A stretch of 64,000 nucleotides of DNA, from positions 100,907 to 164,906 of the forward strand of contig JAPLEH010000023.1 of the NCBI GenBank assembly GCA_026391455.1, written 5' to 3'. The DNA is from Bacteroidota bacterium (GTDB lineage: Bacteria > Bacteroidota > Bacteroidia > Chitinophagales > Chitinophagaceae). Position 1 is the first letter of the stretch; each line of letters opens with the position of its first letter. The notes below the pieces were generated by a model. That model had not been told where the DNA came from, did no database searches, and saw only the letters and a program-made list of their open reading frames with translations. The translations under genes and the position numbers were made by a program. Shown piece after piece: positions 9,695 through 18,433 of this stretch.

Positions 9695-10765
9695 ATGATT
9701 CATAATTTCAATGCGGGGCCTTCTGTTTTACCCAGGGAGGTTTTTGAGCAGGCCGCAGCGGCAGTATTGGATTTTAATAATACAGGATTATCCATTCTCG
9801 AAATAGGACACCGGACTCCTTTGTTTCAACCCGTGATGGATGAAGCCCGCGCCCTCGTAAAAGAGCTGATGCAACTGGATGATGATCATGAAGTACTGTT
9901 CCTTCACGGAGGGGCCACCACCCAGTTTATGCAGGTACCCATGAACCTGCTGAACCAAAATGAACTCGCCTCGTATACAGAAACGGGCACCTGGGCCAAC
10001 AAAGCCATAAAGGAAGCACGACTCTTTGGACATGTGGAAATCGCGGGCTCTACCAAAGAAACGCGATTCACCAGCATACCCGAAAATCTTTCTGTCTCTT
10101 CCACTGCCGTATACCTGCATATCACCACCAATGAGACCATCGCTGGTACCCAATGGCATGAAATACCGTACGATTGTGGCGTACCCCTCGTAGCCGATAT
10201 GAGCAGCGATATCCTGAGCCGCACTCTCGATTTCAACCGGTTTGGTATCATCTATGCAGGCGCACAGAAAAATATGGGAGCCGCCGGAGTAAACCTGGTA
10301 ATCGTTAATAAAAATTTACTGGGAAGGGTCCAACACCCGATACCCACTATACTTGACTACCGCAATCATATTGCAGAAGCCAGTATGCTGAATACGCCCC
10401 CGGTATTTGCGGTATATGTAGTGCTGCTTACCCTTCGCTGGATAAAAGAGCAGGGCGGTATAACGGTAATGGATAGCCGAAATAAGGCAAAAGCAGAACT
10501 GTTTTACTCTACCCTCGACGCACTTCCCCTTTTCAAAGGCCCGGTAGCCAAAAAGGACAGAAGCAACATGAATGCCGTTTTCACTATGGAAGATCCGGCA
10601 CTGGAAGCCGAATTTATGACCTTGTGCAAAAAAGAAGGAATGACCGGTATCAAAGGACACCGGAGTGTGGGCGGTTTCCGGGTGTCTATGTACAACGCAC
10701 TTACCATCGAGAGTGTAAAGGCCCTTACCGATCTCATGCATTCATTTGCGCAACAACACGGATAA
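9695..10765 (+). CDS. serC: Phosphoserine aminotransferase
   Basis: A 356-residue class V PLP aminotransferase. It makes phosphoserine from 3-phosphohydroxypyruvate and glutamate, the second step of serine synthesis, and also serves PLP synthesis in some bacteria. Family signatures are the start 'HNFNAGPSVLP', EIGHRTP, LFLHGGATTQFM, the PLP region 'IYAGAQKNMGAAG' with Schiff-base Lys192, and 'GHRSVGGFRVSMYNA' for phosphate binding. Full length. DUF1015 follows 36 bp downstream, a pairing usual in Bacteroidota, but the serA gene that often lies between them is absent here. Confidence 0.96.
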   Translation: MIHNFNAGPSVLPREVFEQAAAAVLDFNNTGLSILEIGHRTPLFQPVMDEARALVKELMQLDDDHEVLFLHGGATTQFMQVPMNLLNQNELASYTETGTWANKAIKEARLFGHVEIAGSTKETRFTSIPENLSVSSTAVYLHITTNETIAGTQWHEIPYDCGVPLVADMSSDILSRTLDFNRFGIIYAGAQKNMGAAGVNLVIVNKNLLGRVQHPIPTILDYRNHIAEASMLNTPPVFAVYVVLLTLRWIKEQGGITVMDSRNKAKAELFYSTLDALPLFKGPVAKKDRSNMNAVFTMEDPALEAEFMTLCKKEGMTGIKGHRSVGGFRVSMYNALTIESVKALTDLMHSFAQQHG

Positions 10766-10801
10766 TCATCAATCAATAAAACCGATATTAATTTTCTTTC
10801 C

Positions 10802-12022
10802 ATGGCTATTATTAAACCTTTCAATGCCGTACGGCCACAGCAGGCCCTCGCCTCACAAGTAGCTTCCCGGCCCTATGATGTGCTGAACAGTGAAGAAGCA
10901 AGAACAGAAGCTGCCGGCAACCCGGTTTCCTTTTTACATGTTACAAAGTCGGAAATCGATCTTCCCCCGGGAGTGGATATTCACAGCCAGGAAGTATATG
11001 ATAAAGCCAAAGAAAACCTTCAGCAACTCATCAGCAACGGCACCCTCTTGCAGGAAGAAAAACCCTGCTATTATATTTATCAGCTCGTCATGAACGGCAG
11101 AAGCCAGACAGGCCTTGTTTGCCTTTCCTCCGTGCAGGATTACTTCGATGATGTAATAAAAAAACACGAGTTCACCCGTCCCGAAAAAGAAAAAGACCGT
11201 ATCGATCATATGCGGACCATTGAAGCGCAAACAGGAAATGTGTTTCTGGCCTGCCGCGATGTAATGGAGGTGAATGCACTCATCAGCGGATGGAAAATGA
11301 GCAATAAACCGGTCTATGATTTCACGGCTGCCGATGGCATACAGCATACTATCTGGGTAGTGGACCGTGAACTGGTGGTAGATTCCATCACGCAATTATT
11401 CAACACCAGGGTTCCCTTCACCTATATTGCCGACGGGCATCACCGGGCTGCTTCTGCTGCCAAAGTAAGCAAAGCCCTTCCCAACAGTGAAGAAGCAAAA
11501 TACTTTCTCACCACGATTTTCCCTGCCGGTCAACTGGCCATTCTCGATTATAACCGGGTGGTAAAAGACCTCAACGGACTCAATGCGGTGAAATTCATCA
11601 GCCGCCTGCAGGATGATTTCTTCATTACATTGAGCCCCGAACCGGTAAAGCCTTCACAATTGCATGAATTCGGTATGTATCTCGATGGGCAATGGTATAT
11701 TCTTGTGTCCCGTCAGGGCACCTATACCGAAGATCCGATCGGAGTGCTGGATGTAACCATTCTATCGAATAATATCCTGGATAAGATTTTGGGTATTGCA
11801 GATCAGCGTACCGATAAACGCATCGATTTCGTAGGGGGTATTCGGGGGTTGGGAGAACTGGAAAAAAGGGTAAACAGCGGTGAAATGAAAGTGGCATTCA
11901 GCCTCTATCCGGTTACGATAGAGCAATTATTCAATATTGCTGACAGTGGCAATGTAATGCCACCCAAAAGTACCTGGTTCGAGCCCAAACTGCGCGACGG
12001 ACTCCTCACCCACCTGATCTGA
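10802..12022 (+). CDS. DUF1015 family protein
   Basis: This 406-residue cytosolic protein has the DUF1015 pattern: an N-terminal 'IIKPFNAVRPQ' and SRPYDVLN, HEFTRPEKEKDRIDHM, and the hallmark 'TYIADGHHRAASAAKVSK' in the middle. The family has no established enzyme activity, and its His-rich ADGHHR motif suggests a catalytic or phosphate-binding site (inference). Its place directly after serC suggests a link to serine metabolism. Confidence 0.9.
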   Translation: MAIIKPFNAVRPQQALASQVASRPYDVLNSEEARTEAAGNPVSFLHVTKSEIDLPPGVDIHSQEVYDKAKENLQQLISNGTLLQEEKPCYYIYQLVMNGRSQTGLVCLSSVQDYFDDVIKKHEFTRPEKEKDRIDHMRTIEAQTGNVFLACRDVMEVNALISGWKMSNKPVYDFTAADGIQHTIWVVDRELVVDSITQLFNTRVPFTYIADGHHRAASAAKVSKALPNSEEAKYFLTTIFPAGQLAILDYNRVVKDLNGLNAVKFISRLQDDFFITLSPEPVKPSQLHEFGMYLDGQWYILVSRQGTYTEDPIGVLDVTILSNNILDKILGIADQRTDKRIDFVGGIRGLGELEKRVNSGEMKVAFSLYPVTIEQLFNIADSGNVMPPKSTWFEPKLRDGLLTHLI

Positions 12023-12208
12023 GTTGGGTTAAAATGTTAAAAGGGGATTTGAACCAAATTTTGAAGTACTGTTTTTTCTTCGAAGTATTGACAAAAAGGG
12101 TCCGAAATACCCGTTTTAAAAGGGTTCACCCGGTAAAATTCGATTCACCGGTCAGGCCCTTCAAAATCGGGGTTTAACAATCACTCTCCTCAAATAATTG
12201 TTACTTTG

Positions 12209-12240
12209 CAACAGGGACACTCTTTTTAGCGTCCCTGTTG
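12209..12240 (+). other. Hairpin at the 5' end of the TPR gene transcript
   Basis: CAACAGGGAC (12209-12218) and GTCCCTGTTG (12231-12240) form a perfect 10-bp stem with a 12-nt loop, 14 bp before the next ATG. TTACTTTG lies immediately upstream and resembles a -7 element with one mismatch. The stem may therefore start the mRNA of the TPR gene and protect its 5' end. It could also be a terminator for the upstream genes, although only a short T run follows. Confidence 0.5.
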
Positions 12241-12254
12241 TTTAATATATCAAT

Positions 12255-13271
12255 ATGAAGAAATTTTCACTGCTCCTGCTCGTTATATTGGCCGTTGTCT
12301 CCTCCCATGCCCAGCCCGGAGATGTAAAGACCATGCAGGAAACCGCCCGCACGTTTATGCGCACCGGCGATTACGATAATGCCATCATTGTACTTACCCG
12401 TGCCCTGCAACAGGATTCCAAAAACCTGGAGTTGCAAAAGGATCTTGTCATGAGCTATTATCTGAAAAGGGATTTTGCCAAAGCGCTGGAAGGTGCCAAA
12501 CAACTCGTTGACCGCGATGATGCCGATGTGATCACCTACCAGATAGCAGGGAATGTATATAAAGCACTGGAAGAAGCAAAGGATTGTGAGAAAATGTACA
12601 AAAAAGCCCTGAAAAAATTTCCGGATAGCGGTCCGCTGCTTAGCGAATATGGTGAATTCCTCTGGGCTACCAAAGAATTTTCGGCCATCCAATACTGGGA
12701 AAAAGGGATCAAAGTGGATCCCGGATACAGTGGTAATTATTATAATGCCGCTATGTATTATTTCTACACCAAAGACAAAGTATGGAGCCTGATCTATGGG
12801 GAAATTTTTGTAAATATGGAAAGCCTGAGCGAAAGAGGGACCGCCATGAAGGAATTACTCCTGCAGGGATACAAAGAAAAACTCTTTGCGGAAGCGGATA
12901 TGACAGCGGGAATGGAAAAGAACAAAAGTGAATTCGCCCGCTCCTTTCTCACCAGTATGAGCCGTCAGTCGTCCCTGGCCAATAAAGGACTGAACACCGA
13001 ATCACTGACGATGATCCGCACCCGGTTTATCCTGGACTGGTATGCGAATTATGCTACTAAATTCCCGTTCCGCCTGTTCGAATTCCAGCGCCAGTTGATT
13101 ACAGAAGGATTGTTTAACGCCTACAATCAATGGCTGTTTGGCTCGCTGGAGAACCTGGCCGCTTACGACAACTGGACCAAAACCCATGCAGAGGAATTCA
13201 ATGGGTACAACAATTTTCAGCGCAGCCGGATCTTTAAAGTACCGCCGGGCCAGTATTATCAGGCAAATTAA
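12255..13271 (+). CDS. Secreted tetratricopeptide-repeat protein
   Basis: A 338-residue protein with a signal peptide (LLLLVILAVVSSHAQ) and TPR-like helices in residues ~25-190 (for example 'TFMRTGDYDNAIIVLTRAL' and 'YQIAGNVYKALEEAKDC'). The C-terminal ~140 residues are helical with no motif I recognise. It is probably periplasmic and used for protein contacts; its partner is unknown. It stands alone between a 5' hairpin and a terminator. Confidence 0.82.
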   Translation: MKKFSLLLLVILAVVSSHAQPGDVKTMQETARTFMRTGDYDNAIIVLTRALQQDSKNLELQKDLVMSYYLKRDFAKALEGAKQLVDRDDADVITYQIAGNVYKALEEAKDCEKMYKKALKKFPDSGPLLSEYGEFLWATKEFSAIQYWEKGIKVDPGYSGNYYNAAMYYFYTKDKVWSLIYGEIFVNMESLSERGTAMKELLLQGYKEKLFAEADMTAGMEKNKSEFARSFLTSMSRQSSLANKGLNTESLTMIRTRFILDWYANYATKFPFRLFEFQRQLITEGLFNAYNQWLFGSLENLAAYDNWTKTHAEEFNGYNNFQRSRIFKVPPGQYYQAN

Positions 13272-13295
13272 TCTCCGGAACGTCATTTTTTATTT

Positions 13296-13328
13296 AACCC
13301 TGGTATATAATACCGGGGTTGTTTTTTT
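13296..13328 (+). terminator. Rho-independent terminator after the TPR gene
   Basis: AACCCTGGTA (13296-13305) pairs with TACCGGGGTT (13311-13320) through one G-U pair over a 5-nt loop and is followed by G and seven T. Confidence 0.85.
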
Positions 13329-13371
13329 ATATATAGGTTTTTATTTAAATTGTCTGCAATAAGAAGCTAAC

Positions 13372-13386
13372 GGCGGGCCGCCCGCC
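13372..13386 (+). other. GC-rich hairpin in the acyl-CoA synthetase leader
   Basis: GGCGGG (13372-13377) and CCCGCC (13381-13386) form a tight stem 17 bp before the ATG, in an otherwise AT-rich leader. It could affect translation or mRNA stability. Confidence 0.35.
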
Positions 13387-13403
13387 ATTAATTACGATTG
13401 CAC

Positions 13404-15185
13404 ATGACAAACCCACAACGACTATTTGATTGTATTCGCCTGCAACTGGAAAATAACCCCCTGGAAGATATGCTTGCGGGGAAAGCGGGGGGACAATGGA
13501 AAAAATACAGTACCGCAGAAGTGGCAGAAACGGTGAACCAACTCAGTGCAGGTCTCCTCAGTTTGGGCATCAGCCCCCATGATATGACTGTTGAAAAAAG
13601 GGATAAAGTGGCCGTGTTATCAAAAAACCGCCCCGAATGGGTCATGCTCGATCTGGCCGTACAGCAGATCGGGGCTTTGCTGGTTCCCATTTATCCCACC
13701 ATCAATGTAAATGAACTGGAATTCGTGCTAAATGATGCACAGGTAAAGATCGTGCTGGTCAATGATGAAGATACCTTTCATAAAGTGATCAGTATTAAAG
13801 ACCGCGTTCCATCCCTGACTGGCATATATACTTTTGAACATGTGGCAAATGGAAAACATTGGAAAGAAATTACGTCAGCCGCTACTCCGGAACTAACCGC
13901 ACAAATAAAAAGTATTTCTGACAATATCCGCTACGAGGATGCGGCTACGATCATATATACTTCCGGCACTACCGGTACCCCCAAAGGGGTAATGCTGAGC
14001 CACCGGAATATCCTGTCCAATGTGATTGCATCCAGCCCCTGTTTTCCACCGGGCAACAATATGAAATCGCTGAGCTTTCTGCCGCTCAATCATATATTTG
14101 AACGGATGGTCACTTATCTCTATCTGTTTAATTACACATCCATCTATTACGCAGAAAGCCTCGACACCATCGGTGACAACCTGAAGGAAGTACGGCCCGA
14201 TATGTTTACCACTGTACCCCGCCTGCTAGAAAAAGTATATGACCGCATTATGCAGAAAGGGAATCAGCTCAGTGGCATCAGTAAAAAATTATTTTTCTGG
14301 GCACATCGCCTGGCCGAAAAATATGAGATCAATAAAAACCAGGGCTTCCTGTATAATCTGCAACTGAGCATTGCTAATAAAATCATCTTCAGTAAATGGA
14401 GAGAAGGGTTGGGCAATAATCTCCGTTGTGTAGTTACAGGTGGTGCCGCCTGCCAGGTACGGCTGATACGGATCTTCACCGCTGCACGTATACCCATTAT
14501 GGAGGGATACGGACTTACGGAAACCTCGCCGGTTATCTCTGTAAATAAGTATGATGTAACCGGAAGAATGTTTGGCAGCGTTGGGCCTTTGATTGATGGT
14601 GTGGAAGTAAAGATCGCCGAAGACGGAGAGATTCTCTGCAAGGGTTCCAATGTAATGATGGGCTACTATAAAAGACCCGACCTTACTACAGAAGTGATCA
14701 CCGACGGGTGGTTTCACACCGGCGATATCGGCACGATGGTGGATAATAAATTTTTAAAAATTACCGACCGTAAAAAAGAATTATTTAAAACAAGTGGCGG
14801 TAAATATGTAGCCCCGCTTCCTATCGAAAATAAATTAAAGGAATCTATGTTTGTGGAACAGGTAATGATTGTAGGTGCAGAGAGAAAATTTGTAGGCGCA
14901 CTGATCATTCCTTCTTTCCCCAATCTGAAAGACTGGTGCCGCCAAAATAATATTCCTGACGGATCAAATGAAGAGTTGACCCGGAATGAAAAAGTGCTGG
15001 ATATGTTCAAAGACCTCGTGGAGAGTTTCAATAAATATTTCAATCATGTAGAACAGGTAAAGAAATTTGAACTGCTTCCCAATGAGTGGAGTGTGGATAC
15101 CGGAGAAATGACCCCTAAATTATCCCTCAAGCGTAAAGTGGTGATGGAGAAATACAAAGATGCCATTGAACGGATCTATGCTTAA
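13404..15185 (+). CDS. Long-chain acyl-CoA synthetase (AMP-forming)
   Basis: A 593-residue member of the ANL superfamily. It activates a fatty acid with ATP and joins it to CoA for beta-oxidation or lipid synthesis. Motifs are the P-loop 'IIYTSGTTGTPKGVMLSH', LSFLPLNHIFER, GYGLTETSP, GWFHTGDIG and 'ITDRKKELFKTSGGKYVAP', which carries the hinge. Long-chain enzymes of this type are close to 600 residues. The ATG at 13404 is preferred to the in-frame TTG at 13398. The gene is monocistronic, with a terminator upstream and a repeat-rich spacer downstream. Confidence 0.94.
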   Translation: MTNPQRLFDCIRLQLENNPLEDMLAGKAGGQWKKYSTAEVAETVNQLSAGLLSLGISPHDMTVEKRDKVAVLSKNRPEWVMLDLAVQQIGALLVPIYPTINVNELEFVLNDAQVKIVLVNDEDTFHKVISIKDRVPSLTGIYTFEHVANGKHWKEITSAATPELTAQIKSISDNIRYEDAATIIYTSGTTGTPKGVMLSHRNILSNVIASSPCFPPGNNMKSLSFLPLNHIFERMVTYLYLFNYTSIYYAESLDTIGDNLKEVRPDMFTTVPRLLEKVYDRIMQKGNQLSGISKKLFFWAHRLAEKYEINKNQGFLYNLQLSIANKIIFSKWREGLGNNLRCVVTGGAACQVRLIRIFTAARIPIMEGYGLTETSPVISVNKYDVTGRMFGSVGPLIDGVEVKIAEDGEILCKGSNVMMGYYKRPDLTTEVITDGWFHTGDIGTMVDNKFLKITDRKKELFKTSGGKYVAPLPIENKLKESMFVEQVMIVGAERKFVGALIIPSFPNLKDWCRQNNIPDGSNEELTRNEKVLDMFKDLVESFNKYFNHVEQVKKFELLPNEWSVDTGEMTPKLSLKRKVVMEKYKDAIERIYA

Positions 15186-15366
15186 GGAAGTCGGAAAGTC
15201 CGGAAATCGGAAAGACGGGAAGACCGGAAGTCCGAGAGACAGAAAGTCGGTAAGTCCTACAGTAAAGCGGCAACCCAATAGCCATCGGGTCGAAAACCTG
15301 CCTGCCGGCAGGCAGGTCTAAAATAGGGGAAGCCGCGTACACCGTACATCGCACATCGTACATCTC
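15186..15366. repeat. Degenerate GGAAGTCC-type repeats with a 22-bp palindrome
   Basis: This non-coding spacer holds about ten degenerate copies of a GGAAGTCCGGAAAT-like unit (15186-15256). A perfect 22-bp palindrome at 15296-15317 has the core CCTGCCGGCAGG, and short TACATCGCACATCG-like repeats follow (15340-15365). The palindrome core returns in the tandem element at 29031-29650. I take it for a dispersed intergenic repeat of this genome. Confidence 0.6.
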
Positions 15367-15367
15367 A

Positions 15368-15841
15368 TCATTTCTCCCTCGCACTATCCTTATTATCTCT
15401 CCGGCGTTGCATCATCTTTTGTACAAACGTGTCGAATTTTGGTTGCTGTTCGGGGGTGAACAGATTTCTCACTTTTTTGAAATGCGCAAAGATATTTTTA
15501 TCAATGGCCGCCTGTCTTTCGCTGATGCGCTGACTGTAAACCGCCATTATACTATCCGTTACGGCTGTATCTTTTACAAGGGCAAAAAAAGCGTTTCGGG
15601 CTGTGCGCAATGAATCAAACAACGGCTTGCTGTCTTTCATATGTGCTTCTTTCATTGCCTTATAATCTTTTTGCTGGGCATCAGTCATACTCAGTTCCTT
15701 CACCATCATTTCAAAAGCTTCTTCCCGCCCTCCCCTTCTGTCTTTTTTATCCTTACCCAATACCAGTATCGCCACCAGGGCAATATTGGTAATCAGCAGC
15801 AGAATCACTGCAATAGTCAGCATTTTATTGGAGCTTCTCAT
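15368..15841 (-). CDS. Periplasmic LTXXQ/Spy-CpxP-like protein
   Basis: The 157-residue product has an N-terminal membrane anchor (IAVILLLITNIALVAILVLG) and a charged helical periplasmic domain with two LTXXQ-like elements, LSMTDAQQKDY and LFTPEQQPKFD. This is the pattern of Spy/CpxP and of periplasmic metal-sensing proteins such as CnrX. It is the last gene after an ECF sigma factor and a membrane protein, so it could be the sensor or a chaperone regulated by the sigma factor. I see no Cys/His-rich metal site. Confidence 0.75.
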   Translation of the reverse strand: MRSSNKMLTIAVILLLITNIALVAILVLGKDKKDRRGGREEAFEMMVKELSMTDAQQKDYKAMKEAHMKDSKPLFDSLRTARNAFFALVKDTAVTDSIMAVYSQRISERQAAIDKNIFAHFKKVRNLFTPEQQPKFDTFVQKMMQRRRDNKDSAREK

Positions 15842-15847
15842 ATTACT

Positions 15848-16186
15848 TTAAGGCTGTCTGTCCTCGGTAAGGTCAAAAAGGTTATTGTTATCATTCAGCC
15901 TGTAATCGGCGGCTAAGGATTGAAAGGTATCAGTATCGGAAGAGTTTACTTGAATGGTGCTTTTATCACTTTTTCCAAACAAAATAAAGGCATTCAGTAT
16001 CAGTACAGCGACCACAGCCGCCATAGCATATACGGGTTTCACTACCCAGGAACTGCGGGCTGGTATGGCACCATGCTCCTTTTCCATACGGGCTTTGAGG
16101 CGGGTATAGAAAAAATCGGGCGCTCCGGCACGGCTGCAATGATCCGCACTGGAAAGGATGTCTTTTATTTTTTTGTTTTTATCCAT
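15848..16186 (-). CDS. Single-pass membrane protein, putative anti-sigma factor
   Basis: I start at ATG 16186 (MDKNKKIKDILSS), giving 112 residues; the frame is open to 16249. A soluble cytoplasmic N-terminus (~60 residues, 'DFFYTRLKARMEKE') precedes one transmembrane segment (PVYAMAAVVAVLILNAFILF) and a short periplasmic tail. There is no zinc-finger HxxxCxxC. The place between an ECF sigma gene and a periplasmic sensor-like gene, and the topology, argue for an anti-sigma factor like CnrY. No sequence match is claimed. Confidence 0.6.
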   Translation of the reverse strand: MDKNKKIKDILSSADHCSRAGAPDFFYTRLKARMEKEHGAIPARSSWVVKPVYAMAAVVAVLILNAFILFGKSDKSTIQVNSSDTDTFQSLAADYRLNDNNNLFDLTEDRQP

Positions 16187-16249
16187 TTTACGGAATCCAT
16201 GTTTTTGACGTGAATACAAAAGAAAACCTGCTGTTCGCTTTCCCATCAA

Positions 16250-16402
16250 AATGGGAAAATAATAAAAAAATCAGAGAATCATCGTTTTTAACAAATGGAA
16301 CCATACTTGAGAAAAACTGATCGTATAGTCTGAAAATCATGGCTTAATCTCAATTTTACATATTTAATATATGATTTTTTTATAATTAATAAACGCTTTT
16401 TG
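16250..16402. other. AT-rich spacer between the ECF sigma gene and the membrane-protein gene
   Basis: No ORF and no terminator was found in these 153 bp. It may hold a promoter recognised by the ECF factor in front of the downstream pair. I could not name a -35/-10 pair with confidence. Confidence 0.3.
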
Positions 16403-16966
16403 CTATTCCATCTCCTTTTCCAATATCTTCCGCAAATTGAGTTTTGCCCGGTGCATCAACGACTCTACTGCCGGCACAGATGTTTTCATTACTTCACTTA
16501 CTTCCAGGTAACTGAGATCCTCGAGTTTGTGCAGTACAAAGGCCGTCTTCTGGTTTTCAGGAAGCTGGCTGATGGCTTTAAATAATTTTGCTGCATTCTC
16601 CTTTTTATCTAGCGCCACACCGGGATGATGAAAATCGGGGATTTCGTACAGTGGTTCCGCTCCATCACCAAATAACCGTTGTATAAAACCAAACCGTTTT
16701 TTGCTCTTCCGGCTTCGCAATAAATCAAGCGAACGGGTAGTGGCAATCCGGTACAGCCAGGTAGAAAGTTTGGATTCACCCTTAAAACTATGGATCGATC
16801 GAAAAACCTGAATGAACACTTCCTGTGTCACATCTTCGGCATCTTCGGCATTTTGTACAATACCGATCACCGTATTGTATACACGGTCCTGATAGTTCTC
16901 CACCAGCTTTTTAAATGCCAGTTCATCCCCGTTGCGCAGCCCTTGTATCAGGTCAAATTCATCCAA
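16403..16966 (-). CDS. ECF-type RNA polymerase sigma factor
   Basis: The 187-residue protein has sigma region 2 ('NYQDRVYNTVIGIVQN', 'AEDVTQEVFIQVFRSI', 'STWLYRIATTRSLDLLRSR') and region 4 ('LPENQKTAFVLHKLEDLSYLE', 'SVPAVESLMHRAKLNLRK') with a ~50-residue linker and no region 1 or 3, as in ECF factors. It redirects RNA polymerase to a small regulon, usually in response to envelope stress. The two genes downstream encode a membrane protein and a periplasmic LTXXQ-type protein, consistent with an anti-sigma/sensor pair. Confidence 0.92.
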   Translation of the reverse strand: MDEFDLIQGLRNGDELAFKKLVENYQDRVYNTVIGIVQNAEDAEDVTQEVFIQVFRSIHSFKGESKLSTWLYRIATTRSLDLLRSRKSKKRFGFIQRLFGDGAEPLYEIPDFHHPGVALDKKENAAKLFKAISQLPENQKTAFVLHKLEDLSYLEVSEVMKTSVPAVESLMHRAKLNLRKILEKEME

Positions 16967-17169
16967 CTGTTATGATTTTATCTGGGTGTCTGTTGATTAG
17001 CCTTAAAAATACATCATTTGATCATTCGTTGCACCAGACTGGGCGGGCGATGCTTCATATATACCAATTTTTGAACATACCACACATATCAATAAAAAGT
17101 CTTTTCAAAAGCCAAATAAAGGATTAGATAAACGAATAAACAAACATTCACTCCATTAATTTACCAAAT

Positions 17170-17201
17170 AAAAAGAAGCTGTCTCAAAAATCTGAGACAG
17201 C
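17170..17201 (-). terminator. Terminator after the type B sorting-domain gene
   Basis: GCTGTCTCA (17178-17186) and TGAGACAGC (17193-17201) form a perfect 9-bp stem with a 6-nt loop. On the minus strand it is followed by TTCTTTTTATTT. It may also act in the other orientation. Confidence 0.8.
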
Positions 17202-17232
17202 CTCTTTATTGAATAAAGATTTAACCGCCGAA

Positions 17233-18297
17233 TTATCTGATCAGCGCTACTGTTCCTTTCCGTCTTATCACATTTCCGTTATAATCCACCCCTTCCACCT
17301 GCCATACAAATACATTGGCATCCTGGTTACGGCCTTTATACATGCCATTCCATCCGGCAGACTGCTCATTGGTGGTAAACACCAGTTCACCCCATCTGCT
17401 GAACACACTGAATAATTTTAATTCACGAATACCGGCATATATGGGTTTAAATATATCATTCAATCCATCTCCATTGGGGGTGAAACCCGTTGGCACAAAA
17501 ATATCAGGCGCATTAAACACTTTAATACTGATATCATCCCGCGCTTCACATCCATTGGCCGTTCGGGCCGTTACCACATATACGATATCCCGGTTCACCA
17601 TGGCTACAGGGTTTTGTACGAATATGGTATTGAGTCCGGCTGATGGTGTCCAGGTATAATTCACAAATCCGCTTCCATTTACATCCACAGCGTTCAGTTG
17701 CACCGGTTGATTCGCCACGATCAGTGTATCTCTTCCTGCAAATACTTTTACCGGTTGTAAAATGGTGATCGTTACGGTATCACGTTTTATGGAACGGCAT
17801 CCGGTTACGGTGCGTACATCGAGGTAATACTGATAGGTGCCGGGCAATGGGATACTCACAACAGGGTTCGGTACTGCCGGATTCGACAGATACGTTGCGG
17901 GCGACCATTGATACTGTGTACCTCCGGTACCATTGAGCCGGGTACTGTTTCCATAACATACGATCGCATCCGGTCCTGCATTGGGTACCGGTGGTGCAAT
18001 TACATTCACAACTCCCGAACGGATATCGCCATCGCATCCGTTATTACTATGTTCCTGTACCGTTACCAAAAACACCCCGGGTGTATTCCAGGTCATCGTA
18101 AGTTCATTACGCACAGATGCCTGCACCACCCCATCCACCTTCCAGGTATAGGTAGAAGGTTTAGCGGCATCGTTTACCTGGTAAAGCCTTGTGGTACCCA
18201 CACATACCGTATCGGGCATGGCAGCTTGCGCGAAAGCCTGTTGAACACAGATCGAAACCAGCGTGATAAAAACAATATGTCGTAACAAACGGTACAT
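17233..18297 (-). CDS. Secreted protein with T9SS type B (gliding-motility-associated) C-terminal domain
   Basis: The 354-residue product has a signal peptide (VFITLVSICVQQAFAQ), a PKD-like stretch ('STYTWKVDGVVQASVRNE') and two further beta-sandwich units around 'NAGPDAIVCYGNSTRLNG' and FAGRDTLIVANQPVQL. It ends with the CHU_C type sorting domain: 'IFVPTGFTPNGDGLNDIFKP', FSRWGELVF, 'GWNGMYKGRNQDANVFVW' and RRKGTVALIR. It is exported by the type IX system. It lies downstream of two repeat-rich secreted proteins that lack such a domain and may serve as their surface partner (inference). Confidence 0.92.
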   Translation of the reverse strand: MYRLLRHIVFITLVSICVQQAFAQAAMPDTVCVGTTRLYQVNDAAKPSTYTWKVDGVVQASVRNELTMTWNTPGVFLVTVQEHSNNGCDGDIRSGVVNVIAPPVPNAGPDAIVCYGNSTRLNGTGGTQYQWSPATYLSNPAVPNPVVSIPLPGTYQYYLDVRTVTGCRSIKRDTVTITILQPVKVFAGRDTLIVANQPVQLNAVDVNGSGFVNYTWTPSAGLNTIFVQNPVAMVNRDIVYVVTARTANGCEARDDISIKVFNAPDIFVPTGFTPNGDGLNDIFKPIYAGIRELKLFSVFSRWGELVFTTNEQSAGWNGMYKGRNQDANVFVWQVEGVDYNGNVIRRKGTVALIR

Positions 18298-18371
18298 ACG
18301 ATGTGATACTAATTGAATGATCGCAACTTATTTGGTTTTGATATGATTACTTTTCATTTTACTCACTGCCC

Positions 18372-18400
18372 GCCACCTGCTTCTCAATGAAGCAGGTGGC
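18372..18400 (-). other. Strong hairpin between two surface-protein genes
   Basis: GCCACCTGCTTC and GAAGCAGGTGGC form a perfect 12-bp stem with a 5-nt loop. No T tract follows on the minus strand, so it is more likely an mRNA-stabilising or attenuating structure than a full terminator. Confidence 0.55.
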
Positions 18401-18433
18401 AGAGCAGTAGTATTTATCTCAACGTATTTCGCA

